A stretch of DNA of 64,000 nt from Acetatifactor aquisgranensis. Lineage in GTDB: Bacteria > Bacillota > Clostridia > Lachnospirales > Lachnospiraceae. The stretch spans positions 1 to 64,000 of the forward strand of contig NZ_CALPDH010000031.1 in NCBI RefSeq assembly GCF_943193215.1, given 5' to 3'. The position numbers were made by a program, and so were the translations under genes. Position 1 is the first letter of the stretch. Each line of letters begins with the position of its first letter. Of this stretch, positions 34,940 to 44,063 are shown piece by piece. A model generated the notes under the pieces. The model saw nothing but the letters and a program-made list of their open reading frames with translations. It did no database searches and was not told the DNA's origin.

Positions 34940-35776
34940 ATGACCTGCCAGCTTTTTAATATCCTGTTGGATTTTTCCGCAAAGATGAAGAAACAGAATA
35001 TCAGCACTTTTGCTGCCAGCACGGCCTTTTTCTTCTTCCTTTCCATCGTGCCCATGCTGATTATGGTGTGCACGATCATCCCCTACACGCCCCTGACAGA
35101 GGAGAACCTGGTGGAGGCGGTGACGGATCTGACGCCGGATCAGGTGGACGGACTGGCAGAAAGTCTGATTTCGGACATTTATAAAAATTCGGCGGGAGTG
35201 CTGTCCATTGCGCTGATTGCCACCTTGTGGTCAGCTTCCAAGGGCGTCATGGCGCTGATGCGGGGCCTGAATGCCATCAATGGCGTGGAGGAAAACAGAA
35301 ATTATTTCGTGGTGCGGGTGATTGCGTCCTTTTATACCATAGTGATGCTGATTGTGATGGTGCTCTCCCTGTTCCTCATGGTGTTCGGCGACCAGCTGGT
35401 GAACCTGATGCTGCACCGCATTCCCCAGCTGAAACAGCTGGTATCCTTTATCATGAATTTCAGATTTATTTTTGTGTGGGCAGTGCTTTCCGTGCTGTTT
35501 GCCGCTGTATACGCGTATGTGCCGGACAAGAAGCTGGCTTTCCGGGAACAGATTCCGGGAGCGGTCTTTTCCGCCGTGGTATGGAGTGTCTTTTCTTGGG
35601 CCTTTTCCTACTATGTGACCTATGGCAACTCTTACGGCATTTATGGCAGCCTGTCCATCATCATCATCGTGTTGCTGTGGATGTATTTCTGTATGTATAT
35701 TATAATGATTGGCGCTTATCTGAACAGGTATTTCGCGCCGGTGAACAAAGCGTTGGTAAACAGAGACCGCGATTGA
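34940..35776 (+). CDS. YihY/BrkB-family membrane protein
   Basis: 278 residues with six predicted membrane helices. NISTFAASTAFFFFLSIVPMLIM at the start and IALIATLWSASKGVMALMRGLNAI in the middle are the YihY/UPF0761 pattern. The tail has SFAFSYYVTYGNSYGIYGSLSIIIIVLLWMYFC, separated as in the family. The family was once called ribonuclease BN by mistake; real function is unknown. Start 9 bp after the SpoIID-like gene, so co-transcribed. Confidence 0.88.
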   Translation: MTCQLFNILLDFSAKMKKQNISTFAASTAFFFFLSIVPMLIMVCTIIPYTPLTEENLVEAVTDLTPDQVDGLAESLISDIYKNSAGVLSIALIATLWSASKGVMALMRGLNAINGVEENRNYFVVRVIASFYTIVMLIVMVLSLFLMVFGDQLVNLMLHRIPQLKQLVSFIMNFRFIFVWAVLSVLFAAVYAYVPDKKLAFREQIPGAVFSAVVWSVFSWAFSYYVTYGNSYGIYGSLSIIIIVLLWMYFCMYIIMIGAYLNRYFAPVNKALVNRDRD

Positions 35777-35824
35777 TTCTTTCCCGAAGGGGGGTTGACG
35801 ATATAAAAATCAAGGAGGCATAAG

Positions 35825-37195
35825 ATGATACATAATCGAGTGGAGTGGCAGGACAGATTCAATATTGGCGTGGATTTCATTGACAGAGAGCACAGGAAAC
35901 TTTTCAGCATTGTGAATAAGCTGTTTGCTTACGATGGCAATGACAGCAAGAGCCAATGGGCCTACCAGGAGGGCATTAAGTTCTTCAAGGGGCATGCTAT
36001 GAAGCATTTTGCGGAAGAGGAAGTCTATATGGCGTCCATCAATTATGAGGGATACGACAGGCACAGGCATCTCCATGACACATTCCGGCGTAAGACGCTT
36101 CCCGAGATAGAGAAAGAACTCGCGGAGTCCTACTATTCTGAGGAAGCGGTGAAGCATTTCCTGGGAGTATGCGCCGGATGGCTCATCGGCCATACATTGA
36201 CGGAGGACCGTGCAATCGTAGGGCAGGTGGAGAGCAAATGGGAGAATCTGCTTCCCTTTGAAAAGCAGGAAGCCATGAAGAAATTCATTATCGGGCAGCT
36301 CCGGGAAATGTTCGAGCTGGATGCCAGGGTCATCAGTGAAAGCTATGGGGGGGAGAAGTTCGGGAAAGGATTCTACTACAGGCTGATGTATGGGACGGAG
36401 AAAGGGGAGCGGTGGGAGTTTTTCCTGGTGTTCGAGGAGCAGCTGATTGTCAATACAATCGGCAAGATGATAGGCTCCGAGACCAGGGGCGTAGATGTCA
36501 TGATGATGAATGCCACCCGGTATACGGCAAGGCAGTTCGTGGACCGCGTCAAGGAGCATTTCCCGTTCGCGAGTCAGTTCGATGTTTTGGATGAGAATCT
36601 GCTGAACTATGATCAGTTTGAGCGGGCATTTGCAAAAAGGGATTCCCAGTGCAGCCTGCTGTTCAATACAGGAGAGGGATATTTCGCTTTTTGCGTGTCG
36701 GCGCCCCATCTGCTCACCGAAGAAGTGACGCTGCCTGTAGAGGGGACCGGCGCGGCATCCATCAGGGCGGAGAATGCTATGGAGGAGATCAAAAAGTATC
36801 TTGAGACCCAGGATATGGCGGAGAAAAAGAAGATTCTCGTGGTAGACGATTCCCTTGTCATGCAGCAGGCCATGAAAGAGCTGCTGGGTAAGGACTATGC
36901 AGTTGCGCTGGCTAAGTCCGGCGTGGCGGCAATCAGGAGCATGACGCTGGATAAGCCGGATCTGGTCCTGTTAGATTATGAGATGCCAGTCTGCGATGGA
37001 AAGCAGGTGCTGGAGATGATTCGGGCAGAGGAGGAGCTGGCTGACACGCCTGTCATTTTCCTCACCAGCAGAACGGACAGGGAGAGCGTCAGAAAGGTAG
37101 TGGACCTGAAGCCCGCAGGCTATCTGCCCAAATCCCTGAAGTCGGAAGAAATCAAGCAGAATATCAAGGCCTATTTCGAGAAGGCCGCGAGGTGA
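35825..37195 (+). CDS. Hemerythrin - CheX-like - response regulator receiver fusion
   Basis: 456 residues in three parts. Residues 1-135 are a bacteriohemerythrin with iron ligands in NIGVDFIDREHRKLF, KGHAMKHFAEEEVYM, DRHRHLHDTF and GHTLTEDRAI, forming a di-iron O2-binding site. Residues ~150-320 resemble a CheX/CheC-like domain (EMFELDARVISESYGGEKFGKGFYY; ENLLNYDQFERAF), less certain. Residues ~335-456 are a REC domain: KKILVVDDSLVMQQAM, LVLLDYEMPVCDG with the phospho-Asp, and VIFLTSRTD. This looks like an oxygen-sensing regulator, possibly a phosphatase acting on a phospho-signal. AGGAGG precedes the ATG. No kinase is adjacent. Confidence 0.82.
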   Translation: MIHNRVEWQDRFNIGVDFIDREHRKLFSIVNKLFAYDGNDSKSQWAYQEGIKFFKGHAMKHFAEEEVYMASINYEGYDRHRHLHDTFRRKTLPEIEKELAESYYSEEAVKHFLGVCAGWLIGHTLTEDRAIVGQVESKWENLLPFEKQEAMKKFIIGQLREMFELDARVISESYGGEKFGKGFYYRLMYGTEKGERWEFFLVFEEQLIVNTIGKMIGSETRGVDVMMMNATRYTARQFVDRVKEHFPFASQFDVLDENLLNYDQFERAFAKRDSQCSLLFNTGEGYFAFCVSAPHLLTEEVTLPVEGTGAASIRAENAMEEIKKYLETQDMAEKKKILVVDDSLVMQQAMKELLGKDYAVALAKSGVAAIRSMTLDKPDLVLLDYEMPVCDGKQVLEMIRAEEELADTPVIFLTSRTDRESVRKVVDLKPAGYLPKSLKSEEIKQNIKAYFEKAAR

Positions 37196-37348
37196 TTTGT
37201 CAAACTTGTAAGGATTTCCGCTCCGGGTTATTATGTGTCCTATATCGGATGGGAAGAGGCGCCGGACGGGCAGAGCTTACGTTCCCGGGGGCATTCCCGG
37301 CTTCGAAAGAGCGCTGAAAGAGTAAGACCATGCAGTATAATGTAAAAA

Positions 37349-37399
37349 TGTCTTCCCAAAAAAGTGCCGGATTTCCCTTGACATTTTGGCGGGAAGACA
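37349..37399. promoter_or_regulatory. Inverted repeat across the pheST promoter
   Basis: TGTCTTCCC (37349-37357) and GGGAAGACA (37391-37399) are perfect inverted copies. The right arm lies inside the spacer between the -35 and -10 boxes. It could be an operator or a weak hairpin. Confidence 0.4.
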
Positions 37400-37406
37400 G
37401 TATGAT
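37378..37406 (+). promoter_or_regulatory. Sigma-A promoter of the T-box-pheST unit
   Basis: TTGACA, 17-nt spacer, TATGAT; about 60 bp upstream of the T-box stem I. Confidence 0.75.
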
Positions 37407-37439
37407 TAAGAACTAATAAGGCATTTGAAAGGCATAGAT

Positions 37440-37735
37440 GGTGCCAAGTAGCGGTTGCTTTTCTTACAGAGAGAGGAAGTCATCGGGTGGAAACTTCCTT
37501 AAGTTCAGAGGAATCGTGAATTTCCCGCCGGAGCTGCCTGACAGAACGCGGATTGCGGATATATCGTCAATATATCCGCGATAAGCCAGTAAGCCAGGAC
37601 GTGGGGCGCTCGTTACGCGCAAATGAGAGCCGGTGTTCTGTACAGGACAGGATGCCGGAAGCAGGGTGGTACCGCGGAAATATATTTCGTCCCTTGCAGT
37701 TTTGTATTCGGAAACTGCAGGGGATTTTTTGTGGA
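37440..37735 (+). promoter_or_regulatory. T-box riboswitch, tRNA-Phe type by context
   Basis: The signature AGGGTGGTACCGCGG is at 37663-37677 and binds the uncharged tRNA acceptor end. Upstream are a purine-rich AGAGAGAGGAAG element near 37467 and a long stem I. The candidate specifier is TTC inside GAATTTCCCG (about 37517), fitting phenylalanine codon UUC and the downstream pheS. The specifier position is inferred. The terminator at 37691-37730 competes with the antiterminator formed when uncharged tRNA binds. This 625-bp gap between the hemerythrin gene and pheS holds no protein gene. Confidence 0.88.
37691..37730 (+). terminator. T-box regulated terminator before pheS
   Basis: CCCTTGCAGTTT / AAACTGCAGGGG with loop TGTATTCGG, then ATTTTTT. 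Confidence 0.85.
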
Positions 37736-37820
37736 AATCCGCAGTTTCCGGCAGGAGCACTGACTGCCATAGACGGCGTGGATTGCCGGACAGTTACGGA
37801 AACAGGAACAGGAGGAAAAG

Positions 37821-38849
37821 ATGAAAGAAAAACTGGAACAAATCAGGGAAAGGGCGCTCTCACAGATAAAAAACTGTGATTCCGCCGACAAATTGAATGA
37901 ACTCAAGGTAAGTATCCTGGGCAAGAAAGGCGAGCTTACCGACCTGCTTAAAGCTATGCGGGACGTGGCGCCGGAGGAGCGCCCCAAAGTAGGCCAGATG
38001 GTGAATGAGGCCAGGGCCGAAATCGAAAAGGTTCTGGAGGAGAGCAGGGCAAGGATTGAAAAGGCCGTCAGGGAAGCCAAAATGAAGGCCGAGGTCATCG
38101 ATGTGACGCTTCCCGCCAGCAGGGCGGAACTGGGCCACAGACATCCCAATACCATCGCTCTGGAGGAAGTGGAGCGAATCTTCGTCGGCATGGGATATGA
38201 GGTGGTGGAAGGCCCGGAGGTGGAAAAGGATTACTATAACTTCGAGGCGCTGAACATTCCCGCGGACCATCCGGCCAAGGATGAGCAGGACACCTTTTAT
38301 GTGGCAAGCGCTACAGGAGATATCCTGTTGCGCACCCAGACATCCGGCGTGCAGGTTCATGAGATGGAAAAGGGCAGGCTGCCCATCCGCATGATTGCGC
38401 CGGGCAGAGTGTTCCGCTCGGACGAAGTGGATGCCACCCATTCCCCGTCTTTCCACCAGATTGAGGGGCTGGTCATTGATAAGCATATCACTTTCGCGGA
38501 TCTGAAAGGGACGCTGGCGGAATTCGCGAAAGCGCTGTTCGGGGAGGAGACGAAAGTAAAATTCCGGCCCCACCATTTCCCGTTCACGGAGCCCAGCGCG
38601 GAGATGGACGTGACCTGCTTCAAATGCGGAGGCAAGGGCTGCCGGTTCTGCAAGGGCAGCGGCTGGATTGAGATTTTGGGCTGCGGCATGGTGCATCCCC
38701 ATGTGCTGGAGATGAGCAATATCGATCCTGAGGAGTATACAGGCTTTGCATTTGGCATGGGACTGGAGCGCATCGCTCTGCTGAAGTACGAGATTGACGA
38801 CATGCGTCTGCTCTACGAGAACGATATCCGATTCCTGAGGCAGTTCTAG
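37821..38849 (+). CDS. pheS: Phenylalanine-tRNA ligase alpha subunit
   Basis: 342 residues. An N-terminal coiled coil is followed by the class II core: RHPNTIALEEVERIFVGMGYEVVEGPEVEKDYYNFEALN, FRSDEVDATHSPSFHQIEG (motif 2) and FAFGMGLERIALLKY (motif 3), spaced as in the family. It binds Phe, ATP and the tRNA acceptor end, and forms an alpha2-beta2 enzyme with PheT. AGGAGG lies before the ATG. Under T-box control. Confidence 0.97.
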   Translation: MKEKLEQIRERALSQIKNCDSADKLNELKVSILGKKGELTDLLKAMRDVAPEERPKVGQMVNEARAEIEKVLEESRARIEKAVREAKMKAEVIDVTLPASRAELGHRHPNTIALEEVERIFVGMGYEVVEGPEVEKDYYNFEALNIPADHPAKDEQDTFYVASATGDILLRTQTSGVQVHEMEKGRLPIRMIAPGRVFRSDEVDATHSPSFHQIEGLVIDKHITFADLKGTLAEFAKALFGEETKVKFRPHHFPFTEPSAEMDVTCFKCGGKGCRFCKGSGWIEILGCGMVHPHVLEMSNIDPEEYTGFAFGMGLERIALLKYEIDDMRLLYENDIRFLRQF

Positions 38850-38932
38850 GGCGAAAACAGGATGTCCCGGATAAATATTAAAACGCATAAAATAAAACGA
38901 AATACTGAATATATTGAGAAAGGGAAAAAGAC

Positions 38933-41362
38933 ATGAATACAGCATTGTCATGGATTAAGGCATATGTGCCCGAACTGGAATGCACGGATCAGGAGTACTG
39001 CGACGCGATGACCCTGTCCGGCACGAAAGTGGAGGGCTTCGAGAGGAGAGATAAGAACCTGGAGAAAATCGTGGTGGGGCAGATTCTGTCCATTGAGCGC
39101 CATCCCGACGCGGATAAGCTCATTGTCTGCCAGGTGGACATCGGCGGGGAGACCATCCAGATTGTCACCGGCGCCCCCAACGTAAAGACAGGCGACAAGG
39201 TGCCCGTGGTCTTAGACGGCGGAAAGGTGGCGGGAGGCCACGACGGCGGTCCGCTGCCGGAGGAGGGCATCAGGATTAAGGCCGGCAAGCTGCGGGGCGT
39301 GCCCTCCAACGGCATGATGTGCTCCATCGAGGAGCTGGGCTCCGACCGGAACATGTACCCGGAAGCGCCGGAGAACGGAATCTATATCTTCGGAGAGGAC
39401 GCCCGGGTGGGCGCTGATGCCGTGGAGCTTTTGGGGCTGCACGATACCGTTTTTGAATATGAAATCACCAGCAACCGGGTAGACTGCTACAGCGTGCTGG
39501 GCGTGGCCAGGGAGGCGGCGGCTACTTTCAGGAAGCCTTTCCTTCCGCCCGCGGTGAAGGAGACCGGCAACGGAGAGGATGTGCATGACTACATCAGCGT
39601 AGAAGTACGCGATCCCGACCTCTGCCCCAGATATTGCGCAAGAGTATGCAAGAACATCAAAATCGGCCCCTCCCCCAAGTGGATGCAGAGGCGCCTTGCA
39701 GCCAGCGGCATCCGCCCCATCAACAATCTGGTGGATATCACCAATTACGTGATGGAGGAATACGGCCAGCCCATGCACGCCTTTGACCTGGACACCATCG
39801 CAGGGCACAAAATCATTGTCCGCCGGGCTAAGGACGGAGATGAGTTCCAGACCCTGGACGGCCAGATGCGGAAGCTGGACAGCGAAGTGCTGATGATCTG
39901 CGACGCGGAAAAGGAAGTGGCCATCGGCGGCATCATGGGCGGCGAGAACAGCAAGATTACCGACAAGGTGCAGACCGTCCTGTTCGAGGCAGCCATCTTC
40001 AACGGCCCCAATATCAGAAAGTCTGCCAAGAGAATCGGTCTGCGCACGGATTCTTCCGGCAAATTCGAGAAAGGTCTGGAGACCCACAACGCGTTGGACG
40101 CCATCAACCGCGCCTGCCAGTTGATTGAGGAGCTGGGCTGCGGGGAAGTGGTAGGCGGCGTGGTGGACGTGGCCCAGCCCATGGCAGGAAAAAAGGTGCT
40201 GCCTTTCCGCCCTGAGAAATATAATGCGCTTCTGGGGACGGACATTGAGGAGACGGATATGCTGGAGATGTTCGCCCGCCTGGAAATCGAGGCCGTGAAG
40301 AACCAGGAGGGCGCCACCGAGCTGGTGATACCGTATTTCCGTCAGGATTTGAACTGCGATGCGGATATGGCGGAGGAAGCGGCCAGGTTCTATGGCTACG
40401 ACAAGATTCCCACCACGCTGCCCTCCGGGGAGGCCACCGCCGGCAAGCTATCCTACAAGCTGCGCATTGAGCAGAAGGCAAGGGACATCGCGGAGTACTG
40501 CGGCTTCTCCCAGGGGATGAACTATTCTTTCGAGAGTCCCAAAGTCTTCGACAAGCTGTTGATTCCCGCAGAGGATAAGCTGCGCCGGACCGTGACAATC
40601 TCCAATCCGCTGGGAGAGGATTTCTCCGTCATGCGGACGATTTCCCTGCATGGGATGCTGACCAGCCTGGCCACCAATTACAACCGCAGGAATAAAAATG
40701 TCAGGCTCTATGAGCTGGGCAATATCTATCTGCCGGGGGGTCTGCCCCTTGAGGAGCTGCCCGAGGAGCGGATGCAGCTGACATTGGGCTTTTATGGGGA
40801 AGGGGATTTCTTCACCATGAAAGGCGTGGTGGAAGAGTTCTTCATCAGCACAGGCATGAAGAAAAAGCCGGCATACGATCCGAACGCCGGGAAGCCGTTC
40901 CTGCACCCGGGCCGCCAGGCGCTGATTCAGTATGAGGGCACCACCGTAGGCTATCTGGGCGAAGTCCATCCCGAGGTGCTGGACAACTATGAGATTGGCG
41001 CAAAGGCCTATGTGGCGGTGCTGGATATGCCGGAGGTGATTCCTTTTACTACTTTCGACAGGAAGTACGAGGGGATAGCCAAGTATCCTGCTGTGACCCG
41101 CGACATCAGCATGGTGGTGCCGAAAGAGATTCTGGCAGGCGACATTGAGAAAGTGATTGCCCAGAGGGGCGGGAAGCTTCTGGAGTCCTATCAGCTCTTC
41201 GATATCTACGAGGGAGCGCAGATTAAGGCCGGATATAAATCGGTGGCCTATTCCATCACTTTCCGGGCTAAAGACAGGACTTTGGAGGACAATGACGTCA
41301 ATGCCGTCATGAAGAAGATTCTGAACGGTTTAGAGCAGATGGGAATCGAACTGCGGCAGTAA
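38933..41362 (+). CDS. pheT: Phenylalanine-tRNA ligase beta subunit
   Basis: 809 residues with all usual domains: tRNA-binding OB domain (VVGQILSIERHPDADKLIVCQVD, residues ~43-65), B3/B4 editing region (FEYEITSNRVDCYSVLGVAREAAA; PINNLVDITNYVMEEYGQPMHAFD), the B5 domain, the core and a C-terminal anticodon-binding FDX-ACB domain (YPAVTRDISMVVPKEI onward). It edits mischarged Tyr-tRNA and recognises tRNA-Phe. Directly downstream of pheS, the standard pair. Confidence 0.97.
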   Translation: MNTALSWIKAYVPELECTDQEYCDAMTLSGTKVEGFERRDKNLEKIVVGQILSIERHPDADKLIVCQVDIGGETIQIVTGAPNVKTGDKVPVVLDGGKVAGGHDGGPLPEEGIRIKAGKLRGVPSNGMMCSIEELGSDRNMYPEAPENGIYIFGEDARVGADAVELLGLHDTVFEYEITSNRVDCYSVLGVAREAAATFRKPFLPPAVKETGNGEDVHDYISVEVRDPDLCPRYCARVCKNIKIGPSPKWMQRRLAASGIRPINNLVDITNYVMEEYGQPMHAFDLDTIAGHKIIVRRAKDGDEFQTLDGQMRKLDSEVLMICDAEKEVAIGGIMGGENSKITDKVQTVLFEAAIFNGPNIRKSAKRIGLRTDSSGKFEKGLETHNALDAINRACQLIEELGCGEVVGGVVDVAQPMAGKKVLPFRPEKYNALLGTDIEETDMLEMFARLEIEAVKNQEGATELVIPYFRQDLNCDADMAEEAARFYGYDKIPTTLPSGEATAGKLSYKLRIEQKARDIAEYCGFSQGMNYSFESPKVFDKLLIPAEDKLRRTVTISNPLGEDFSVMRTISLHGMLTSLATNYNRRNKNVRLYELGNIYLPGGLPLEELPEERMQLTLGFYGEGDFFTMKGVVEEFFISTGMKKKPAYDPNAGKPFLHPGRQALIQYEGTTVGYLGEVHPEVLDNYEIGAKAYVAVLDMPEVIPFTTFDRKYEGIAKYPAVTRDISMVVPKEILAGDIEKVIAQRGGKLLESYQLFDIYEGAQIKAGYKSVAYSITFRAKDRTLEDNDVNAVMKKILNGLEQMGIELRQ

Positions 41363-41489
41363 AGCCTGCCCGCGGGACAATCTTTTGCCCTGCGGGGAGT
41401 TCCCATAAATCGGAAAGTATGCTACAATATAAGTATCTTGTGGGAAGAGATTTGCCACAAAATCGGAAAAGCGAGAAAGGAATAAAGAA

Positions 41490-42911
41490 ATGGAAAGAAA
41501 AGTGACGTGGGAGACCTATGACGCGGCGCAGCTTGAGAAGCTGGAAAAGCTGAATCAGGAGTACAGGGAGTTCCTGGACAACGGCAAGACCGAGCGTGAG
41601 TGCATCGACACCATCGTGAACACCATCGAGGCGGAGGGCTATCAGGAGCTGGAGAGTCTGGTTCAGGAAGGCAGGAAGCTGCAGAAAGGGGACAAGGTCT
41701 ACAGCGTATGCATGAATAAGTCCATCGCCATGTTCCAGATCGGCGAGAAGCCCATGACCGGGGGCATGAACATCCTGGGCGCCCATATCGACAGCCCCAG
41801 AATCGACGTCAAGCAGAATCCCCTGTATGAGGAGGGCGGCTTCGCGTATCTGGACACTCACTATTACGGCGGCGTAAAGAAGTATCAGTGGGTCGCGCTG
41901 CCCCTGGCGCTGCACGGCGTGGTGGTAAAGAAAGACGGCACCACCATCGAGATGAGCATCGGCGAGAATGATGATGACCCCGTCTTCTTCATATCGGATC
42001 TGCTGGTTCATCTGGCGGGAGAGCAAATGGAGAAAAAGGCCTCCAAGGTCATCGAAGGGGAAGCCCTTGACCTGATCATCGGCAGCAAGCCCATCGTGCT
42101 TTCAGGGGAAGAGAAGGAGAAGGACGGGAACAAGGAAAAAGCCAAGGAAGCCATCAAGGCCGGCATCCTTGACATCCTGAAAGCGTCCTATGACATGGAA
42201 GAGGAGGATTTCCTCTCCGCGGAGCTGGAAATCGTGCCCGCGGGCAAGACAAGGGAAGTGGGCTTCGACCGCAGCATGATTCTGGGCTATGGACAGGACG
42301 ACAGAGTCTGCGCGTTCACTTCCATGCGCGCCATGCTGGACGTAGGGAAAATTGAAAAGACCCTGTGCTGCATTCTGGTGGACAAGGAGGAAATCGGTTC
42401 CGTAGGCGCTACGGGCATGCAGTCCAGATTTTTCGAGAACGCGGTGGCGGAGCTGATGAACCTCACCGGCGAGTACAGCGAGCTGAACCTGAGGAGATGC
42501 CTGGCACGCAGCTGCATGCTTTCCTCCGATGTCAGCGCAGGCTTCGACCCCGCCTACGCGTCCTGCTTTGAGAAGAAGAATTCCGCTTTTGTAGGCCAGG
42601 GAATGGTCTTCAATAAGTTCACAGGTTCCAGAGGAAAGGGCGGCTCCAATGACGCCAACGCGGAATACATCGCGTATCTGCGCAGGATTCTGGATGAAAA
42701 GGGCATCGTCTACCAGACCGCGGAGCTGGGCAAGGTAGATGTAGGCGGCGGCGGGACCATCGCATACATCCTGGCCGAGTACGGCATGAACGTAATCGAC
42801 AGCGGCGTGCCGGTGCTGAACATGCATGCGCCCTGGGAGGCCACCAGCAAGGCTGACGTATATGAGACATACCGCGGCTACATCGTGTTCGCGGAGGGGG
42901 CAGGGATGTAA
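41490..42911 (+). CDS. M18-family aminopeptidase
   Basis: 473 residues. NILGAHIDSPRIDVKQNPLYE holds the first zinc-binding His/Asp, LVDKEEIGSVGATGMQS the catalytic Glu pair, and the end has VPVLNMHAPWEATSKADVYE with the last His. M18 enzymes are large tetrahedral zinc aminopeptidases that prefer acidic N-terminal residues. A TACAAT box at 41423 suggests a promoter of its own. The stop overlaps queA (TAATG). Confidence 0.9.
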   Translation: MERKVTWETYDAAQLEKLEKLNQEYREFLDNGKTERECIDTIVNTIEAEGYQELESLVQEGRKLQKGDKVYSVCMNKSIAMFQIGEKPMTGGMNILGAHIDSPRIDVKQNPLYEEGGFAYLDTHYYGGVKKYQWVALPLALHGVVVKKDGTTIEMSIGENDDDPVFFISDLLVHLAGEQMEKKASKVIEGEALDLIIGSKPIVLSGEEKEKDGNKEKAKEAIKAGILDILKASYDMEEEDFLSAELEIVPAGKTREVGFDRSMILGYGQDDRVCAFTSMRAMLDVGKIEKTLCCILVDKEEIGSVGATGMQSRFFENAVAELMNLTGEYSELNLRRCLARSCMLSSDVSAGFDPAYASCFEKKNSAFVGQGMVFNKFTGSRGKGGSNDANAEYIAYLRRILDEKGIVYQTAELGKVDVGGGGTIAYILAEYGMNVIDSGVPVLNMHAPWEATSKADVYETYRGYIVFAEGAGM

Positions 42912-43948
42912 TGAGCGGCGGAATGCTGAAATCTGACTTCTATTTTGAACTGCCTGAGGAGCTGATCGCACAGGACCCTCTGGAGGAGAGAACCTCCTCC
43001 AGACTCCTGGTGCTGGACAGACGCTCCGGGGCAGTTTCCCATCATGTGTTCCGGGAAATCGCGGACTTCCTGCGCCCGGGAGACTGCCTTGTGCTGAACA
43101 ATACCAAGGTCATCCCGGCAAGGCTTTTGGGCGAGAGGGAGGGCACCGGCGCCCATGTGGAGCTGCTTCTGCTAAAGCGAAAGAGCGGCGATGTGTGGGA
43201 GACGCTGGCGCGGCCCGGAAAGAAATGCCGCCCGGGCACGAAGCTTTCCTTTGGGGACGGCCTGCTGAAAGCCGAAATCCTGGAGACAGTGGAGGAGGGC
43301 AACCGCCTGGTGCGCTTTACCTATGAGGGGATATTCGAGGAGGTGCTGGACAGGCTGGGGGAGATGCCGCTGCCGCCATACATCACCCGCAAGCTTCAGG
43401 ATAAAAACCGCTATCAGACAGTTTATGCAAAGCATGAGGGCTCTGCAGCCGCGCCTACGGCGGGGCTGCATTTTACAGAGGCGCTTTTAGGCCAGCTGGA
43501 GGCGAAAGGCGTAAAGCTTGCCTATGTGACGCTGCATGTGGGACTTGGCACATTTCGCCCCGTGAAAGAGGAGAATGTGCTGGAACATCACATGCACTCG
43601 GAGCATTATCAGATATCCCGGGAGACAGCGGACCTGATCAACCGTACCAAAGCGGAGGGCAGCAGGATTGTCTGTGTGGGGACCACCAGCTGCCGGACCA
43701 TCGAGAGCGCGGCGGATGAGGAAGGAATCGTGCACCCGGGCAGCGGGGATACGGACATTTTCATCTACCCGGGATACCGGTTCAAGGCGCTGGACGCGCT
43801 GATCACCAATTTCCATCTGCCGGAGTCCACGCTGATTATGCTGGTGTCCGCGCTGGCGGGGCGGGAGCATGTGCTGGCGGCTTATGAGGAGGCTGTCAGG
43901 GAGCGGTATCGGTTCTTCAGTTTCGGGGATGCTATGCTCGTGTTGTAG
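42911..43948 (+). CDS. queA: S-adenosylmethionine:tRNA ribosyltransferase-isomerase
   Basis: 345 residues starting near LKSDFYFELPEELIAQDPLEERTSSRLLVLDR, with RPGDCLVLNNTKVIPARLLG, GSAAAPTAGLHFTEALL and YVTLHVGLGTFRPVKEENVLEHHMHSE, the typical QueA blocks. It builds epoxyqueuosine by moving ribose from SAM to preQ1 in the anticodon. ATG at 42911 is coupled to the upstream gene; ATG at 42923 is possible. It is the last host gene before the prophage. Confidence 0.96.
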   Translation: MSGGMLKSDFYFELPEELIAQDPLEERTSSRLLVLDRRSGAVSHHVFREIADFLRPGDCLVLNNTKVIPARLLGEREGTGAHVELLLLKRKSGDVWETLARPGKKCRPGTKLSFGDGLLKAEILETVEEGNRLVRFTYEGIFEEVLDRLGEMPLPPYITRKLQDKNRYQTVYAKHEGSAAAPTAGLHFTEALLGQLEAKGVKLAYVTLHVGLGTFRPVKEENVLEHHMHSEHYQISRETADLINRTKAEGSRIVCVGTTSCRTIESAADEEGIVHPGSGDTDIFIYPGYRFKALDALITNFHLPESTLIMLVSALAGREHVLAAYEEAVRERYRFFSFGDAMLVL

Positions 43949-44022
43949 CATTGAAATCGCGCTTTTGTAAACTAAGGGAAATCCCAGAAGAAAATAGATT
44001 TTGAATTTTGGGACAGAGGAAA

Positions 44023-44054
44023 CCCCAGGAGTTTAGCGGCTCCTGGGGTATTTT
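44023..44054. terminator. Bidirectional terminator between queA and the integrase
   Basis: Perfect 9-bp stem CCCCAGGAG / CTCCTGGGG, nested in a wider GGGACA...TGTCCC pairing, then TATTTTG. It lies between convergent genes. The attachment site should be close, between 43949 and 44063, but the partner site is outside the window. Confidence 0.7.
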
Positions 44055-44063
44055 GTCCCATCA

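Noticed and set aside
43949..44063. Exact attL core of the prophage
   Set aside because: The region must contain it, but the other end is outside the window and serine integrase cores are too short to assign alone.
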